From contig JAAEEP010000005.1 of NCBI GenBank assembly GCA_013415695.1, forward strand, positions 1 through 64,000: a stretch of DNA of 64,000 nucleotides, read 5' to 3'. Made by a program: the position numbers and the translations under genes. The stretch comes from Methanomassiliicoccales archaeon (lineage in GTDB: Archaea > Thermoplasmatota > Thermoplasmata > Methanomassiliicoccales > JAAEEP01). The notes below the pieces were generated by a model, which saw only the letters and a program-made list of their open reading frames with translations, was not told where the DNA came from and made no database searches. Shown in pieces: positions 8,728 to 17,103 of the stretch (positions are counted from its first letter, which is position 1; each line of letters starts with the position of its first letter).

Positions 8728-9128
8728 TTATATCTTTCCTTCGCCAGGAGTGCGGGGCGAGATCCCTTCGATGAACAGGAATGGGTCGGGATCGAATGAC
8801 GCTATTGCCCTGATCTCCAGTATGGTCCCTTCCGGGAACGGGGCGGGCATTAAGGTCTTTGGGCAGAAACCCTTTACAGTCATGGATTCGAGATCCATGA
8901 GTGTGAGTATCCACCCATTATCAGTCTTTTTCATATCGACCAAAGCGCAGACGACGAGAACTTCTTCTCCGTCGTCCCGCAGGCTCCCGAAATCCGATAT
9001 TTGCGGAGGTGCGAGATCTGAGGCCAGGAGTAAAAGTGCTATCGAGGTCAGCGAGAGAACGAAGAGTCCTCTTTCTGATGTTTTTCGGGTCCACAGGATG
9101 CTGACGGATGAGGGGGTTATTCTATCAT
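8728..9128 (-). CDS. Membrane-anchored OB-fold protein, start out of frame (probable 1-base deletion)
   Basis: The first in-frame standard start is TTG 8943 or ATG 8934, giving only about 70 residues. However, the same frame stays open to 9133 and encodes a basic stretch (TRKTSERG), a hydrophobic anchor (LFVLSLTSIALLLLAS), then PPQISDFGSLRDDGEEVLVV leading into the OB-like domain (MKKTDNGWILTLMDLESMTV). No ATG, GTG or TTG lies in frame there. ATG 9128 is one base out of frame: adding one base just after it would give a 133-residue protein starting M-I-R-I-T-P. A TATA-like AGTATATGG at 9158-9166 on this strand fits a start near 9128. It could be a sequencing indel, a non-AUG start or a broken gene. 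Confidence 0.55.
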
Positions 9129-9217
9129 GGTACTAATTGCAGCATATCCTTTCTTGTTCCATATACTTCTGTAAAGGTAGAGAAAGATTGAATAGAGACC
9201 TTTATCTTGGCCAATTT

Positions 9218-9568
9218 ATGGCGAAGCCTTTCTTGATCGAAAGAGCCCCTGTCGTCTCGGGTCTGTTGTTCATACTGGGTTTGGCTCTGACCCTGGTTGG
9301 AATAGCTGGTACGTTCAGTCCCGACCTGATTGATTTGGGGGGAGCGGATCTGGTCGTGCTCATAGCTGGAATCCTGTGTCTTCTAATCGGGCTAATCTGG
9401 ATAGTGACCTTTCAGTCGAGGGTCAGAAAATTCTACAACCTGCTTTCCGAGAACAAGAAAGCCGTCTTCATCAAGAACCTCGACGAAGTCGAGTATGTGG
9501 CTTGGAGATTGCCCGTTCGTTACGAAGAGGAACTTAATGAGAAGAAGAGGAAGTTAGGGATCAAGTAG
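9218..9568 (+). CDS. Hypothetical two-TM membrane protein
   Basis: Not recognised. Two hydrophobic segments (VSGLLFILGLALTLVGIAG and LVVLIAGILCLLIGLIWIVTF) are followed by a basic cytoplasmic-type tail of about 55 residues ending in a lysine-rich stretch (NEKKRKLGIK). The chosen start is ATG 9218 (116 residues). A longer frame from ATG 9137 begins upstream of the likely promoter (CCATATAC near 9161). It is divergent from the OB-fold gene and ends 6 bases before an origin box. Confidence 0.6.
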   Translation: MAKPFLIERAPVVSGLLFILGLALTLVGIAGTFSPDLIDLGGADLVVLIAGILCLLIGLIWIVTFQSRVRKFYNLLSENKKAVFIKNLDEVEYVAWRLPVRYEEELNEKKRKLGIK

Positions 9569-9573
9569 GGGGG

Positions 9574-9595
9574 ACCCCTTCATTTCCTGTGGAAA
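9574..9595 (-). repeat. Origin recognition box copy 1 (inverted)
   Basis: Read on the minus strand this is TTTCCACAGGAAAT followed by GAAGGGGT. It differs from the two copies near orc1 at one of 22 positions. The dyad TTTCCACAGGAAA followed by a G-rich run is the layout of archaeal ORB elements. Confidence 0.8.
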
Positions 9596-9643
9596 TTAAA
9601 ATCGGGGGTAGCGCGGGAGTCGAAAATGTTCTTATGAGATCTT

Positions 9644-10984
9644 TTAACTGGGGAATGGTCGTTCATCCAGTTCGTTTTGGTGAGTGTTTTCTCTGTGATA
9701 GATGGAGGTTATGTGACCGTCAAGGGCAATGATGGACCTTGATATCCTCTCCAGATCTTTATCCCTACATTCAAGGGATATGTTGATGTCTGTGTCATAT
9801 TTGATGCCGATCACGTCAGATACGTCGTAAAGATGGGAAACGAAGGGTTGCGAATCAGATGTATTGGGTATTGAGAAATTCATTATACATCCATATCTAA
9901 AGAAGTCAACAACACTCTCCAGTAGAGTGTCCACGCCTTGGTTGAGCATGAGGGATATTGATAGTGTCCCTGCTTCCGGTAACAGTTCTCTTAATCTCTT
10001 TAACTTACCATCCACTCCATCGGGATCTAGGTCTGTCTTGTTTAAAACAATTATGATATTGTCAGGTGATATTTCTGGTAGAAGTATCTTTCTTGAAGTT
10101 TCAAGTTTTTTCTGGATGGTATCGACAGAATCCGATGAATCGATGACCAGGAGTATGAGATCAGATAGATACAGATCCTCTATGGTGGTCATGAAAGATT
10201 CTATCATGAAGTAGGGTAAATCCTGAATGAACCCTATCGTATCGGAGATCAGTATCCCTTTTTTTACATCACTCAATCTTCTTGTGGTGGTAGAGAGAGT
10301 GGAGAACATGCGATCCTCGACCACAACTCTCTCACCAGTAAGTCTGTTGAGGAGAGAAGACTTCCCAGCGTTCGTATAGCCTGCAATGCCAACTAGGAAG
10401 AATCCTTTACTTCTTCTATGCTTTCTTCTAATATCCTCTTCAAGATTTATAGTACTTAATTCCTCACTTATTTTTCTTATCCTCCTCTTCACAAGATCAT
10501 AATAAACATCGATCTGATACTCACCGCTTCCCAGAAAACCCGGGTGTTCTCCCATTTTTGCACTGTGTATCCATTCTCTGAGGAGGGGGATCTCGTACTC
10601 TAAACGAGCCTTCTCAACCTGCAATCTCGCTTTCTTATCCCTAGCTTTCTCAGCAAATATGAGAAGTACCAAACCGATTCTATCCAGACACTCGATTTTT
10701 AGAGAGTTCTCGAGATTGAAATGTTGCTTCGGCCTCAGATTTCCATTGATCAAGACAACATCAACCGGATGGACTAGCAACAAACTCTTAAGACTGTTGA
10801 ACTTGCCCTTTCCCAAGAACGTGGGAGAGTTACCATCAGACTTTCTCTGTATGACTTCGAATATTACTTCGAACCCTGCGGATTCGGCCAACATTTCCAA
10901 CTCAAAAACATCCTCAGTCAAAGTAATGATTGCCGCTGAACGCCTCTGCTTCGATTGCCCCATCTTACTTGATATCGAGTTCAT
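9644..10984 (-). CDS. hflX: HflX-type ribosome-associated GTPase
   Basis: GTPase of the Obg/HflX superfamily that binds the large ribosomal subunit and is implicated in ribosome splitting or rescue. The N-terminal HflX domain has the glycine-rich GKGKFNSL segment and a long helical part. The G domain shows G1 GYTNAGKSSLLN, G2/switch STLSTTTRRL, G3 DTIGFI and G4 NKTDLD. Length 446. ATG 10984 overlaps the upstream PPC gene by 20 bases; ATG 10963 is an alternative. The gene is noticeably AT-richer than its neighbours (many TTT, ATA and AGA codons), in keeping with its place inside the proposed origin. Confidence 0.92.
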   Translation of the reverse strand: MNSISSKMGQSKQRRSAAIITLTEDVFELEMLAESAGFEVIFEVIQRKSDGNSPTFLGKGKFNSLKSLLLVHPVDVVLINGNLRPKQHFNLENSLKIECLDRIGLVLLIFAEKARDKKARLQVEKARLEYEIPLLREWIHSAKMGEHPGFLGSGEYQIDVYYDLVKRRIRKISEELSTINLEEDIRRKHRRSKGFFLVGIAGYTNAGKSSLLNRLTGERVVVEDRMFSTLSTTTRRLSDVKKGILISDTIGFIQDLPYFMIESFMTTIEDLYLSDLILLVIDSSDSVDTIQKKLETSRKILLPEISPDNIIIVLNKTDLDPDGVDGKLKRLRELLPEAGTLSISLMLNQGVDTLLESVVDFFRYGCIMNFSIPNTSDSQPFVSHLYDVSDVIGIKYDTDINISLECRDKDLERISRSIIALDGHITSIYHRENTHQNELDERPFPS

Positions 10985-11387
10985 AGTAATCTGTCACGGG
11001 ATTCAGCGTTCTACCTATCCAAATATCATCAGGTATCTTGGATATCAAGATTTCATTTAGGTTGGTTACAGTTCCCCCAAAAAGATGTCCTCCAACCACT
11101 TCGTATTTCCTGCTAGCAAGAGATGCATGGAGGTGTATGGGAACCTCAGCGTCAAGCGTGACGGTCCCAGTCAACGATAGGAGCTCGTACGGCTCCTCGA
11201 ATAGTCTCTTTAAATATCCCTCTCTGGTGTAATACCCAAGGGTAAAATCACGAAGTATACCTATCCCCGAATGGATCCACCCCATTCTGATGCCGTCCCT
11301 TCCACAAATACTCAAGAGACTTTCGTGGACGTCCTCCCCATCATCCAATTTTATTATCATCACGTTCTCAGCGGTCTTGTGTTTCAT
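10965..11387 (-). CDS. PPC/DUF296 domain protein
   Basis: A small (140-residue) stand-alone PPC domain (plants and prokaryotes conserved, DUF296). The signature runs from the N-terminal LDDGEDVHESL through GSGIGILRDFTLGY-like strands to the histidine-containing EVPIHLHASL and GGHLFGGTV. These histidines form the metal site of prokaryotic members, whose biochemical role is unknown; plant members fuse it to AT-hooks. ATG 11387 is preferred; a TTG at 11411 is also possible. It overlaps hflX and lies immediately beside the origin boxes. Confidence 0.85.
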   Translation of the reverse strand: MKHKTAENVMIIKLDDGEDVHESLLSICGRDGIRMGWIHSGIGILRDFTLGYYTREGYLKRLFEEPYELLSLTGTVTLDAEVPIHLHASLASRKYEVVGGHLFGGTVTNLNEILISKIPDDIWIGRTLNPVTDYYELDIK

Positions 11388-11467
11388 GTAATCCAACGTT
11401 CTATCTGACAATCATTATTTCAAGGTTAGTGAACAATGCAAAAACGCTCGCCACAGGCGTGTTTGAG

Positions 11468-11492
11468 TTTCCACAGGAAATAAAGGGGTGGG
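11468..11492 (+). repeat. Origin recognition box copy 2
   Basis: TTTCCACAGGAAATAAAGGG followed by GTGGG. It is identical over 25 bases to the copy at 11618 and in the same orientation, 150 bases away centre to centre. The G-rich side points toward orc1. Confidence 0.85.
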
Positions 11493-11617
11493 TCTTCGAA
11501 TTCTGGGTTACCCCTGTTAACCACAAAGGATGAACCTCTTTAAAGCCCCCCTCGTCGATAAAAGTAAAGTACATCTATCCGCTTTCCCATTTTGACTTGG
11601 AGACGGGATACCTCGTT

Positions 11618-11642
11618 TTTCCACAGGAAATAAAGGGGTGGG
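11618..11642 (+). repeat. Origin recognition box copy 3
   Basis: The same 25-base sequence as the copy at 11468, 28 bases before the out-of-frame ATG of orc1. It abuts the probable orc1 TATA element (CCTTTTAGA), so initiator binding here could also repress orc1. Confidence 0.85.
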
Positions 11643-11644
11643 AC

Positions 11645-11653
11645 TCCTTTTAG
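11645..11653 (+). promoter_or_regulatory. TATA-like element for orc1/cdc6
   Basis: TCCTTTTAGA is centred about 22 bases before ATG 11671. That spacing would suit a leaderless transcript beginning near that ATG. Confidence 0.35.
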
Positions 11654-11670
11654 ACACCGACTCAACTCAA

Positions 11671-12920
11671 ATGGGGGAGAGTATCTGGAGAACAACATAT
11701 TCACTCAGCACCTCAGGGCCAACAGCATTTTCAGGAGGAACAGGGAGATCCTGAGACCATCGTACATACCAGACGAGCTCCCTCATAGACAGCATGAAAT
11801 AGACCAGCTCGCCTCAGTCCTGGTAACCGCCCTGAAAGGGGAGCGACCATCCAATATACTGATTTTCGGAAAGACTGGCACCGGAAAGACAGCATCAGTG
11901 AAGTTTCTCGGGAACGAGATCCACAAGGCAGACTCGGATTTCAAACGTGTTACCTTCATCTACATGAACTGCGAGGTGGTCGATACCCAGTACGGAATTC
12001 TGCAGAACATTGGTAACAGGTTCATTGGGGATTTCGACGAAAGAATCCCCTTTACTGGATGGAGCACAGAAAGGGTCTACAACATCCTGAGGGAGAAAAT
12101 AGACGAAGAGAGCAAGATCGCAATCATCGTTCTGGACGAGATCGACAAACTCGTTTACAAGAGTGGTGACGACGTCTTGTATCACCTCTCCAAGATCAAT
12201 GACGACCTAAAGAACGCAAAAGTGTCGTTAATTGGCATATCTAACGATCTCAAGTTCACCGAATTCCTTGATCCAAGGGTAAGGAGCAGGTTGGGCGAGG
12301 AGAAGATGGTGTTTCCACCCTATAATGCGGAGCAGCTGAAAGACATTCTTCATCAGAGGGCCGAGCTGGCCTTCTTCAATGACGCCGTAGACTCAGGGGT
12401 AATTCCACTATGTGCCGCGCTAGCCGCCCAGGAGCACGGAGACGCAAGGAGAGCCCTTGATCTACTGCGTGTTGCGGCGGAGATAGCGGAGAGGGTCAGC
12501 GACGAGCGGATCACCGAGGCTCACGTTTACAAGGCAAAGAACAAAATCGAGCTCGATTGCGTGACCGAGACGGTTCGGACGCTACCGGCGCAATCCAAAC
12601 TGGTCCTTTATGCGATAATCACGAACGAGGAACGCGGCACCAACCGCCAGACAACGGGGGAGGTCTATCAGACCTACAAGGATCTTGCCAGAATGGCCGG
12701 AGTGAGTGTGATAACCCAGAGACGGGTCGCCGATCTGATATCAGAGCTCGACATGCTGGGAATAATTCACGCAAGGGTGAAATCCTTCGGCAGGGGAGGC
12801 CGAACGAGGGAGATAGAGTGCAGCGTCTCCACAGCCGATACCAAGAGGATCCTGGAGGAGGATGAGATGTTACACGATCTGAAGAAATACAAGCCCAAGA
12901 CTCAGACAACCCTCATCTGA
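11671..12920 (+). CDS. orc1: Orc1/Cdc6 replication initiator, start out of frame (probable 1-base deletion)
   Basis: AAA+ initiator that binds ORBs and loads MCM. Reading from 11685, residues ENNIFTQHLRANSIF and REILRPSYIPDELPHR form the normal N-terminus. Then come Walker A FGKTGTGKT (11865-11891), Walker B IIVLDEIDKL, sensor 1 GISNDLKF and a C-terminal winged helix (LARMAGVSVITQRRVADLI). The first standard in-frame start is GTG 11898, which lies inside the P-loop helix and would delete Walker A. ATG 11671 is one base out of frame. One extra G in the G5 run at 11673-11677 would give MGGEYLENNIF and about 416 residues, the usual size. A CTG start at 11685 is the other option. Confidence 0.9.
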
Positions 12921-13893
12921 TCTTCTTCTTTGGCCCCTTCTTCTCGGGCTCGCAGGCAACATCCGAAAGACACTCATCTTTTTCTTTGCTGGAACGCCTC
13001 AGACCGAACCTCTTGGTCCACGCCCAGATGTCCACCCCCCTGTGCTTCATTATGACCGTCGTCACATCGAGCACTATCGGCACTCCTATGATTATCCCCA
13101 AAGTTAGCCAAAGGTTCGTGACACTATTCTGAGGAACGTTATCTGGGGCTTCGCCGGTCACCCAAAGCTTGAACAGGCCGAACCATGGAAGCTCCCCCCT
13201 TGCCGCGCCCAATACCCAGTTGTATTGTATGGGCTCCCTGCAAATGGCCAGCTGATCATAAAGACCCACCAGCTCACCCCCCTGGTAGGCCATGTTGTGG
13301 TCCCCCATGGTAATAAAACCGCTGTGAGGGACACGCCCTCTGCCATGGAAATAATTGATCAAAGCACCAAGATCCAAATGGATCGTGACCTCCATGTATC
13401 CTATGTCATATATCTCCACTATGCCATCAAGGTTCCACCAGACCTGCTGGCTGGATCCAAGCACATTCCACTGATCCGCGGGTATGTCCGCCAGTTCTGG
13501 AACATCGAAACCGCCTCCGGTGGTGTTGTACTCCACTCTGCACATGGTCCTATGGATGATCGATTTGTAGTTGGGGTTACCGTATCGTTGATAAATGATG
13601 ACGTCACCATATTCCCCATAGGTCTGGTACCCAATTTCTTGGCCCTGAAGGTAGGTAATGACGGTAGCGGGGTCCTTTTCCTTGACCAAGACCAAGTCTC
13701 CTGTGTCAATTATGCCGATGAAGCTCCTATCGCTGGAGTGTTGCATGCTGTCGGATTCCACCACGACCATCGGGGGCCATTTCCCAGTGTAGGCATAGAG
13801 AGAAGCCATGATGATAACGACCACAACAACGGCCACTATCACGCCCTTGATGGCACCAGGGATGCCCTTAGATCTCCTGTCCTCTTGGGGCAC
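12913..13893 (-). CDS. sec11: Signal peptidase I, archaeal/ER (Sec11) type
   Basis: Membrane serine protease that removes Sec signal peptides. An N-terminal TM anchor (GVIVAVVVVVIIMASLYAY) precedes the catalytic serine in VESDSMQHS. The histidine of IIHRT, which replaces the bacterial lysine, and the aspartate of ITMGDHN complete the archaeal/ER-type site. A second TM (LWLTLGIIIGVPIVLDVTTV) and a basic tail follow. At 326 residues it is longer than most archaeal enzymes, with an insertion between the His and Asp motifs. It converges on orc1 with an 8-base overlap. Confidence 0.9.
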   Translation of the reverse strand: MPQEDRRSKGIPGAIKGVIVAVVVVVIIMASLYAYTGKWPPMVVVESDSMQHSSDRSFIGIIDTGDLVLVKEKDPATVITYLQGQEIGYQTYGEYGDVIIYQRYGNPNYKSIIHRTMCRVEYNTTGGGFDVPELADIPADQWNVLGSSQQVWWNLDGIVEIYDIGYMEVTIHLDLGALINYFHGRGRVPHSGFITMGDHNMAYQGGELVGLYDQLAICREPIQYNWVLGAARGELPWFGLFKLWVTGEAPDNVPQNSVTNLWLTLGIIIGVPIVLDVTTVIMKHRGVDIWAWTKRFGLRRSSKEKDECLSDVACEPEKKGPKKKIR

Positions 13894-13912
13894 GGGGCTT
13901 CAAACGTATTTT

Positions 13913-13926
13913 CATTATTTATATTT
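13913..13926 (+). promoter_or_regulatory. AT-rich promoter region between signal peptidase and dCMP deaminase
   Basis: The sequence ATTATTTATATTTG lies between two divergent genes and could serve the deaminase (start 14011) with a leader of about 65 bases, or the signal peptidase on the other strand. No closer TATA is evident. Confidence 0.35.
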
Positions 13927-14010
13927 GTAGTAATGGCGCTAACTTGGTCAGGCACTGTTCATTGCCCTCAAGGAAAAAAGCGAAATACCCTGGAGAAGTT
14001 GACTTGTTAG

Positions 14011-14469
14011 ATGGAAAGACCTGACAACGACACGTACTTCATGATGATGGCCGAATTAGTATCCAAGAGGTCGACTTGCCTCAGACGTCAGGTGGGGGCT
14101 GTCATCGTCAAGGAGAAGCGAGTGCTCAGCACTGGTTACAACGGTGCACCCAAAGGGATTAAACACTGCGCCGAGGTTGGATGCGTCAGGGAGAAGAACA
14201 ACGTCGAGTCCGGTACCAGGCACGAGCTGTGTAGAGGTGTGCATGCCGAGCAGAACGCGGTCATCCAGGCAGCTTATTTCGGGGTGTCTATTAAGGATAG
14301 TAAAATCTACACCACGGCATTCCCCTGCGTTCTATGCGCCAAGATCCTGGTGAACGCCGGGATCAGGGAGGTCGTGTATATGGACGATTATGTGGACAAC
14401 CTCTCGAAGAGCATTCTAGACGAAAGCAAAGTCAAGGTCAGGCGCTTCGATATGCACCCAAGTAGGTAA
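14011..14469 (+). CDS. dCMP deaminase (zinc deoxycytidylate deaminase)
   Basis: Zinc-dependent deaminase of the dCMP/ComEB family that supplies dUMP for thymidylate synthesis. The zinc-site signature HAEQNAV contains the ligand histidine and catalytic glutamate, and PCVLCAKIL gives the two cysteine ligands. A further cysteine-rich patch (KHCAEVGCVRE) is typical of the subfamily. The 152 residues are normal. ATG 14011 follows a GGAG-containing stretch about 15 bases upstream. Confidence 0.92.
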   Translation: MERPDNDTYFMMMAELVSKRSTCLRRQVGAVIVKEKRVLSTGYNGAPKGIKHCAEVGCVREKNNVESGTRHELCRGVHAEQNAVIQAAYFGVSIKDSKIYTTAFPCVLCAKILVNAGIREVVYMDDYVDNLSKSILDESKVKVRRFDMHPSR

Positions 14470-14707
14470 ATCATTGGGATATTCGTAGGTAGGAACACCC
14501 AATCAACGGGCAAATCGAGGATGTCCCCTACATATGATGCATCAAACTACGATTTACATCTTTAAAGAGAATTTTCGACAAGAAAAACATGATAAACGGC
14601 ATTTAGAAGAGCAGCTCCCTCTAGTTCTAGCTAACCGACTGGACAAAGCATCAAAAATTCGACTGATGTCGATTTCTTTCGGCTACGACATTCGCACTTT
14701 GGGAAAT

Positions 14708-14718
14708 ACTATAAGTAT
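14708..14718 (+). promoter_or_regulatory. TATA box of the A-ATP synthase operon
   Basis: ACTATAAGTAT is about 28 bases before a likely transcript start near 14740. It places initiation after ATG 14720 and before TTG 14759, which supports the TTG start of subunit H. Confidence 0.5.
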
Positions 14719-14758
14719 CATGAGCCTATTTCCCCCGAAATCTTACGGGGAGAGGCAC

Positions 14759-15091
14759 TTGAGTCGGGCTGATATACTCCTTAAAATAAAAAACGCCGAA
14801 CAGGATGCCCAGCAGATACTTTTTGAAGCTCAGGAGAAGCAGAAAAACATCGTCTCCTCAGCTCGAAAGGAAGCCGTTGATATGGTGCAAAAGGCTGAGG
14901 CAAAGCTTCGAGAAGAACATAGTTCTGCCCTTTCTTCAGAAAGAGACCGCGTTGCCGGTCTCCGGAACGAGCTTTTAAAGAAGGGAAAGGAAGAAGCGGC
15001 GGCGATAGACAAGAGATCTAGCGAACTCGTCAAGAAGGCTAAAATCCACCTTAAATCACTGTTCGAGAGGACAATAGATGCTACTTCCTGA
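14759..15091 (+). CDS. ahaH: A-type ATP synthase subunit H
   Basis: Peripheral-stalk subunit, paired with subunit E to form the stator of the A-ATP synthase. The roughly 110 residues are almost one continuous charged helix (ADILLKIKNAEQDAQQILFE onward), as in AhaH. The TTG at 14759 is preferred: GGGGAGAGG lies 3-4 bases upstream and the TATA element lies at 14708. ATG 14720 or the longer open frame from 14534 would add residues not expected in this family. Its end overlaps subunit I by 14 bases. Confidence 0.85.
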   Translation: MSRADILLKIKNAEQDAQQILFEAQEKQKNIVSSARKEAVDMVQKAEAKLREEHSSALSSERDRVAGLRNELLKKGKEEAAAIDKRSSELVKKAKIHLKSLFERTIDATS

Positions 15092-17099
15092 GTCAATGAC
15101 AAAGATTCTCATCGTAGGCTCGAAGGAACAACTCGAGAGGACAATAGAGCTCCTCTACGATATGGAATCTGTTCACCTCGTCGATTTTTCCTCAGAGGAA
15201 GAGGGAATGAGCCTGGGGGCGCCCCTAAAACAGGCGTCATCAGCGTCCCAGAAGCTCCTCAAGCTCAGGGCGGTTGAGAAAGACCTTGAGATCGAGGAAG
15301 GGTCAGTAGAAGAGAAAGTGACCGCTGAGAGGATTCGGAAGGAGTTCGACGAAGCCCTGACCGCCCTTCAGATAGAGACGGCCGGCGTGGCAGACTCCAA
15401 GAACAAGATCCAGCAGCGGCTCAGTGAGCTTGATTCCAAGAAGAAGGAGCTTGAACTCTTCCGAGGGCTGCCCCTGGACCTTGACCTCTACAAGGGTTAC
15501 GAGAGCATCACCGTCTTCGTTGGACCGGTGAGGGCGGATCCAGAGGGTGTTTTGAGAGAGTCGCTGGAGAACTTCGAGCTTTTCAAGAGCGCAGGTGCCA
15601 AGCACGTTGCGCTGTTCGTAGATAACAAGGAGGCAACCGAGGCTCAGAGGCTCCTGGTCCAGAACGGTTACTCCGAGGTCGCCATTCCCGAGGGTGAGGG
15701 CAACCCAGAGGACATCATCAACACAATAGAAAAGGAGGAGGCCCAGCTCAATGAAAAACTCGAAGAGGTCTCCGGCGTTCTTGAGAAACTGAGGGATAAG
15801 CACATTTCCTTCGTGCTGGCGGCCGATGAGGAGCTGAGCATCGAGGTCGAGAAGGCGGAAACACCCCTCCGCTTCGGAGCGACCGAACACGCCTTCGTGA
15901 TCGACGCATGGGTCCCGACCAAGAAAGTCAAGTTCATAGAGAAATCACTAAATGATGGGGTAGGCGGCGACATCCACCTGGAGATCCTGAAGGAACAGGA
16001 TCGAAAGGGAGAGGAGGAAGCCGAGCACAAGGGTGAGGAAGACCCTGACAATGTGCCGGTAGACTTCGATAACGGAAAGACGGTCAGCAGGTTCCAATTC
16101 CTCATCGAGCTGGTCTCGATGCCCAAGTACAACGAGGCCGATCCTACCTGGCTTGTTTCAATATTCTTCCCACTATTCTTCGGCTTCATGGTCGGAGATG
16201 TGGCTTACGGTCTTTCTTTCCTTATACTAGGATGGCTAGGACTGAAGAAGTGCACCACTCCTGAGTGGCGCACGATCTCGACCATGCTCTTCTACGGAGG
16301 TATTTGGGCCACCATCATTGGTCTTTTCTTCTTCGGAGAAGCGCTGGGTATGCACTTTGCCCCGACCGGACACGAAGGGGATATAACTTGGACAGCGCTC
16401 TTCCACCAGATGGGCATTGAATTCGAGTTCCCCCACCATATTGACCTCGGGTTCACGGCCATACCCCTGGGGATATACAGCAAGCTGCACGATGTGAAGA
16501 TATTGCTGTACATCAGTCTGTGGATTGGCGTCGCCCACTTGTTCGTGGGTTTCGTCATGGGCGCGGCCAACGTGGCTATGAGACATGGTGCCAAGGAGGC
16601 TTTGTTCGAGAAAGGGAGCTGGATGCTCATACTCATCGGTGGTGTGATGTTCGGCCTGGAGATGATAAACATCCTGATTCTTGGTCAGGATTTCGTCCTG
16701 GGTCCGATATTCATCGGCGGCATCGCCCTCATCATAGTGGGCACAATACTCGCCGTAAAAGCCGAGGGAGGGGCTGCAATACTTGAGCTGCCCGAGCTCA
16801 TGAGCAACATCTTCTCCTACACTCGTCTTACCGCCATTGGCATGTCCAAGGCGGGTATGGCGCTGGCCTTCAATACCATCGCCATCGTGCTGATTGCCCC
16901 CGGTGGGGGAATCATGATCGTATTCGCCCTCTTGATCTTCATAATAGGACATCTGATGATCTTCATCTTGGCGATACTCTCGGCAGGACTGCACGGCATC
17001 AGGTTGCAGTATGTCGAGTTCTTCACCAAGTTCTTTGAGGGCGGCGGGTCGAAGTTCAACCCGCTCAAAATCGTTAGGAAGTACACAACGGAGGTGTGA
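15078..17099 (+). CDS. atpI: A-type ATP synthase subunit I (a-subunit)
   Basis: The membrane stator subunit that forms the ion half-channels against the K ring. Residues 1-350 are the cytoplasmic arm with coiled coils and a ferredoxin-like region (MTKILIVGSKEQLERTIELL). The C-terminal half has seven to eight TM segments, including the FFPLFFGFMVGDVAYGL block and the conserved SYTRLTAIGMSKAGMA segment with the arginine that faces the ring carboxylate. The last block is AGLHGIRLQYVEFFTKFFEGG. The 673 residues are normal. It is coupled to ahaH upstream and atpK downstream. Confidence 0.96.
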   Translation: MLLPESMTKILIVGSKEQLERTIELLYDMESVHLVDFSSEEEGMSLGAPLKQASSASQKLLKLRAVEKDLEIEEGSVEEKVTAERIRKEFDEALTALQIETAGVADSKNKIQQRLSELDSKKKELELFRGLPLDLDLYKGYESITVFVGPVRADPEGVLRESLENFELFKSAGAKHVALFVDNKEATEAQRLLVQNGYSEVAIPEGEGNPEDIINTIEKEEAQLNEKLEEVSGVLEKLRDKHISFVLAADEELSIEVEKAETPLRFGATEHAFVIDAWVPTKKVKFIEKSLNDGVGGDIHLEILKEQDRKGEEEAEHKGEEDPDNVPVDFDNGKTVSRFQFLIELVSMPKYNEADPTWLVSIFFPLFFGFMVGDVAYGLSFLILGWLGLKKCTTPEWRTISTMLFYGGIWATIIGLFFFGEALGMHFAPTGHEGDITWTALFHQMGIEFEFPHHIDLGFTAIPLGIYSKLHDVKILLYISLWIGVAHLFVGFVMGAANVAMRHGAKEALFEKGSWMLILIGGVMFGLEMINILILGQDFVLGPIFIGGIALIIVGTILAVKAEGGAAILELPELMSNIFSYTRLTAIGMSKAGMALAFNTIAIVLIAPGGGIMIVFALLIFIIGHLMIFILAILSAGLHGIRLQYVEFFTKFFEGGGSKFNPLKIVRKYTTEV

Positions 17100-17103
17100 A
17101 GAA

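Larger units (their letters stand above)
9574..11670. other. oriC: Putative chromosomal replication origin region (oriC)
   Basis: The region is bounded on the left by an inverted origin recognition box (9574) and on the right by two direct boxes (11468, 11618) followed at once by orc1/cdc6. In archaea, Orc1/Cdc6 initiators bind such boxes, and the initiator gene commonly sits beside its origin. hflX and a PPC/DUF296 gene occupy the middle and are visibly more AT-rich than the neighbouring genes. The box match and initiator adjacency are direct observations; origin activity is inferred. Confidence 0.75.

Noticed and set aside
8750-9136. Plus-strand 128-residue open frame
   Set aside because: It lies antisense to the OB-fold gene, and its translation has no coherent domain while the opposite strand reads as a plausible anchored protein.
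14473-14503. ATTGGG...CCCAAT pair after the dCMP deaminase
   Set aside because: Six-base arms with a 19-base loop and no following T-run; a weak terminator at best.
14659-14672. TCGAC-TGAT-GTCGA inverted repeat before the ATP synthase operon
   Set aside because: Only 5-base arms; too short and too far from the promoter to call an operator with any confidence.
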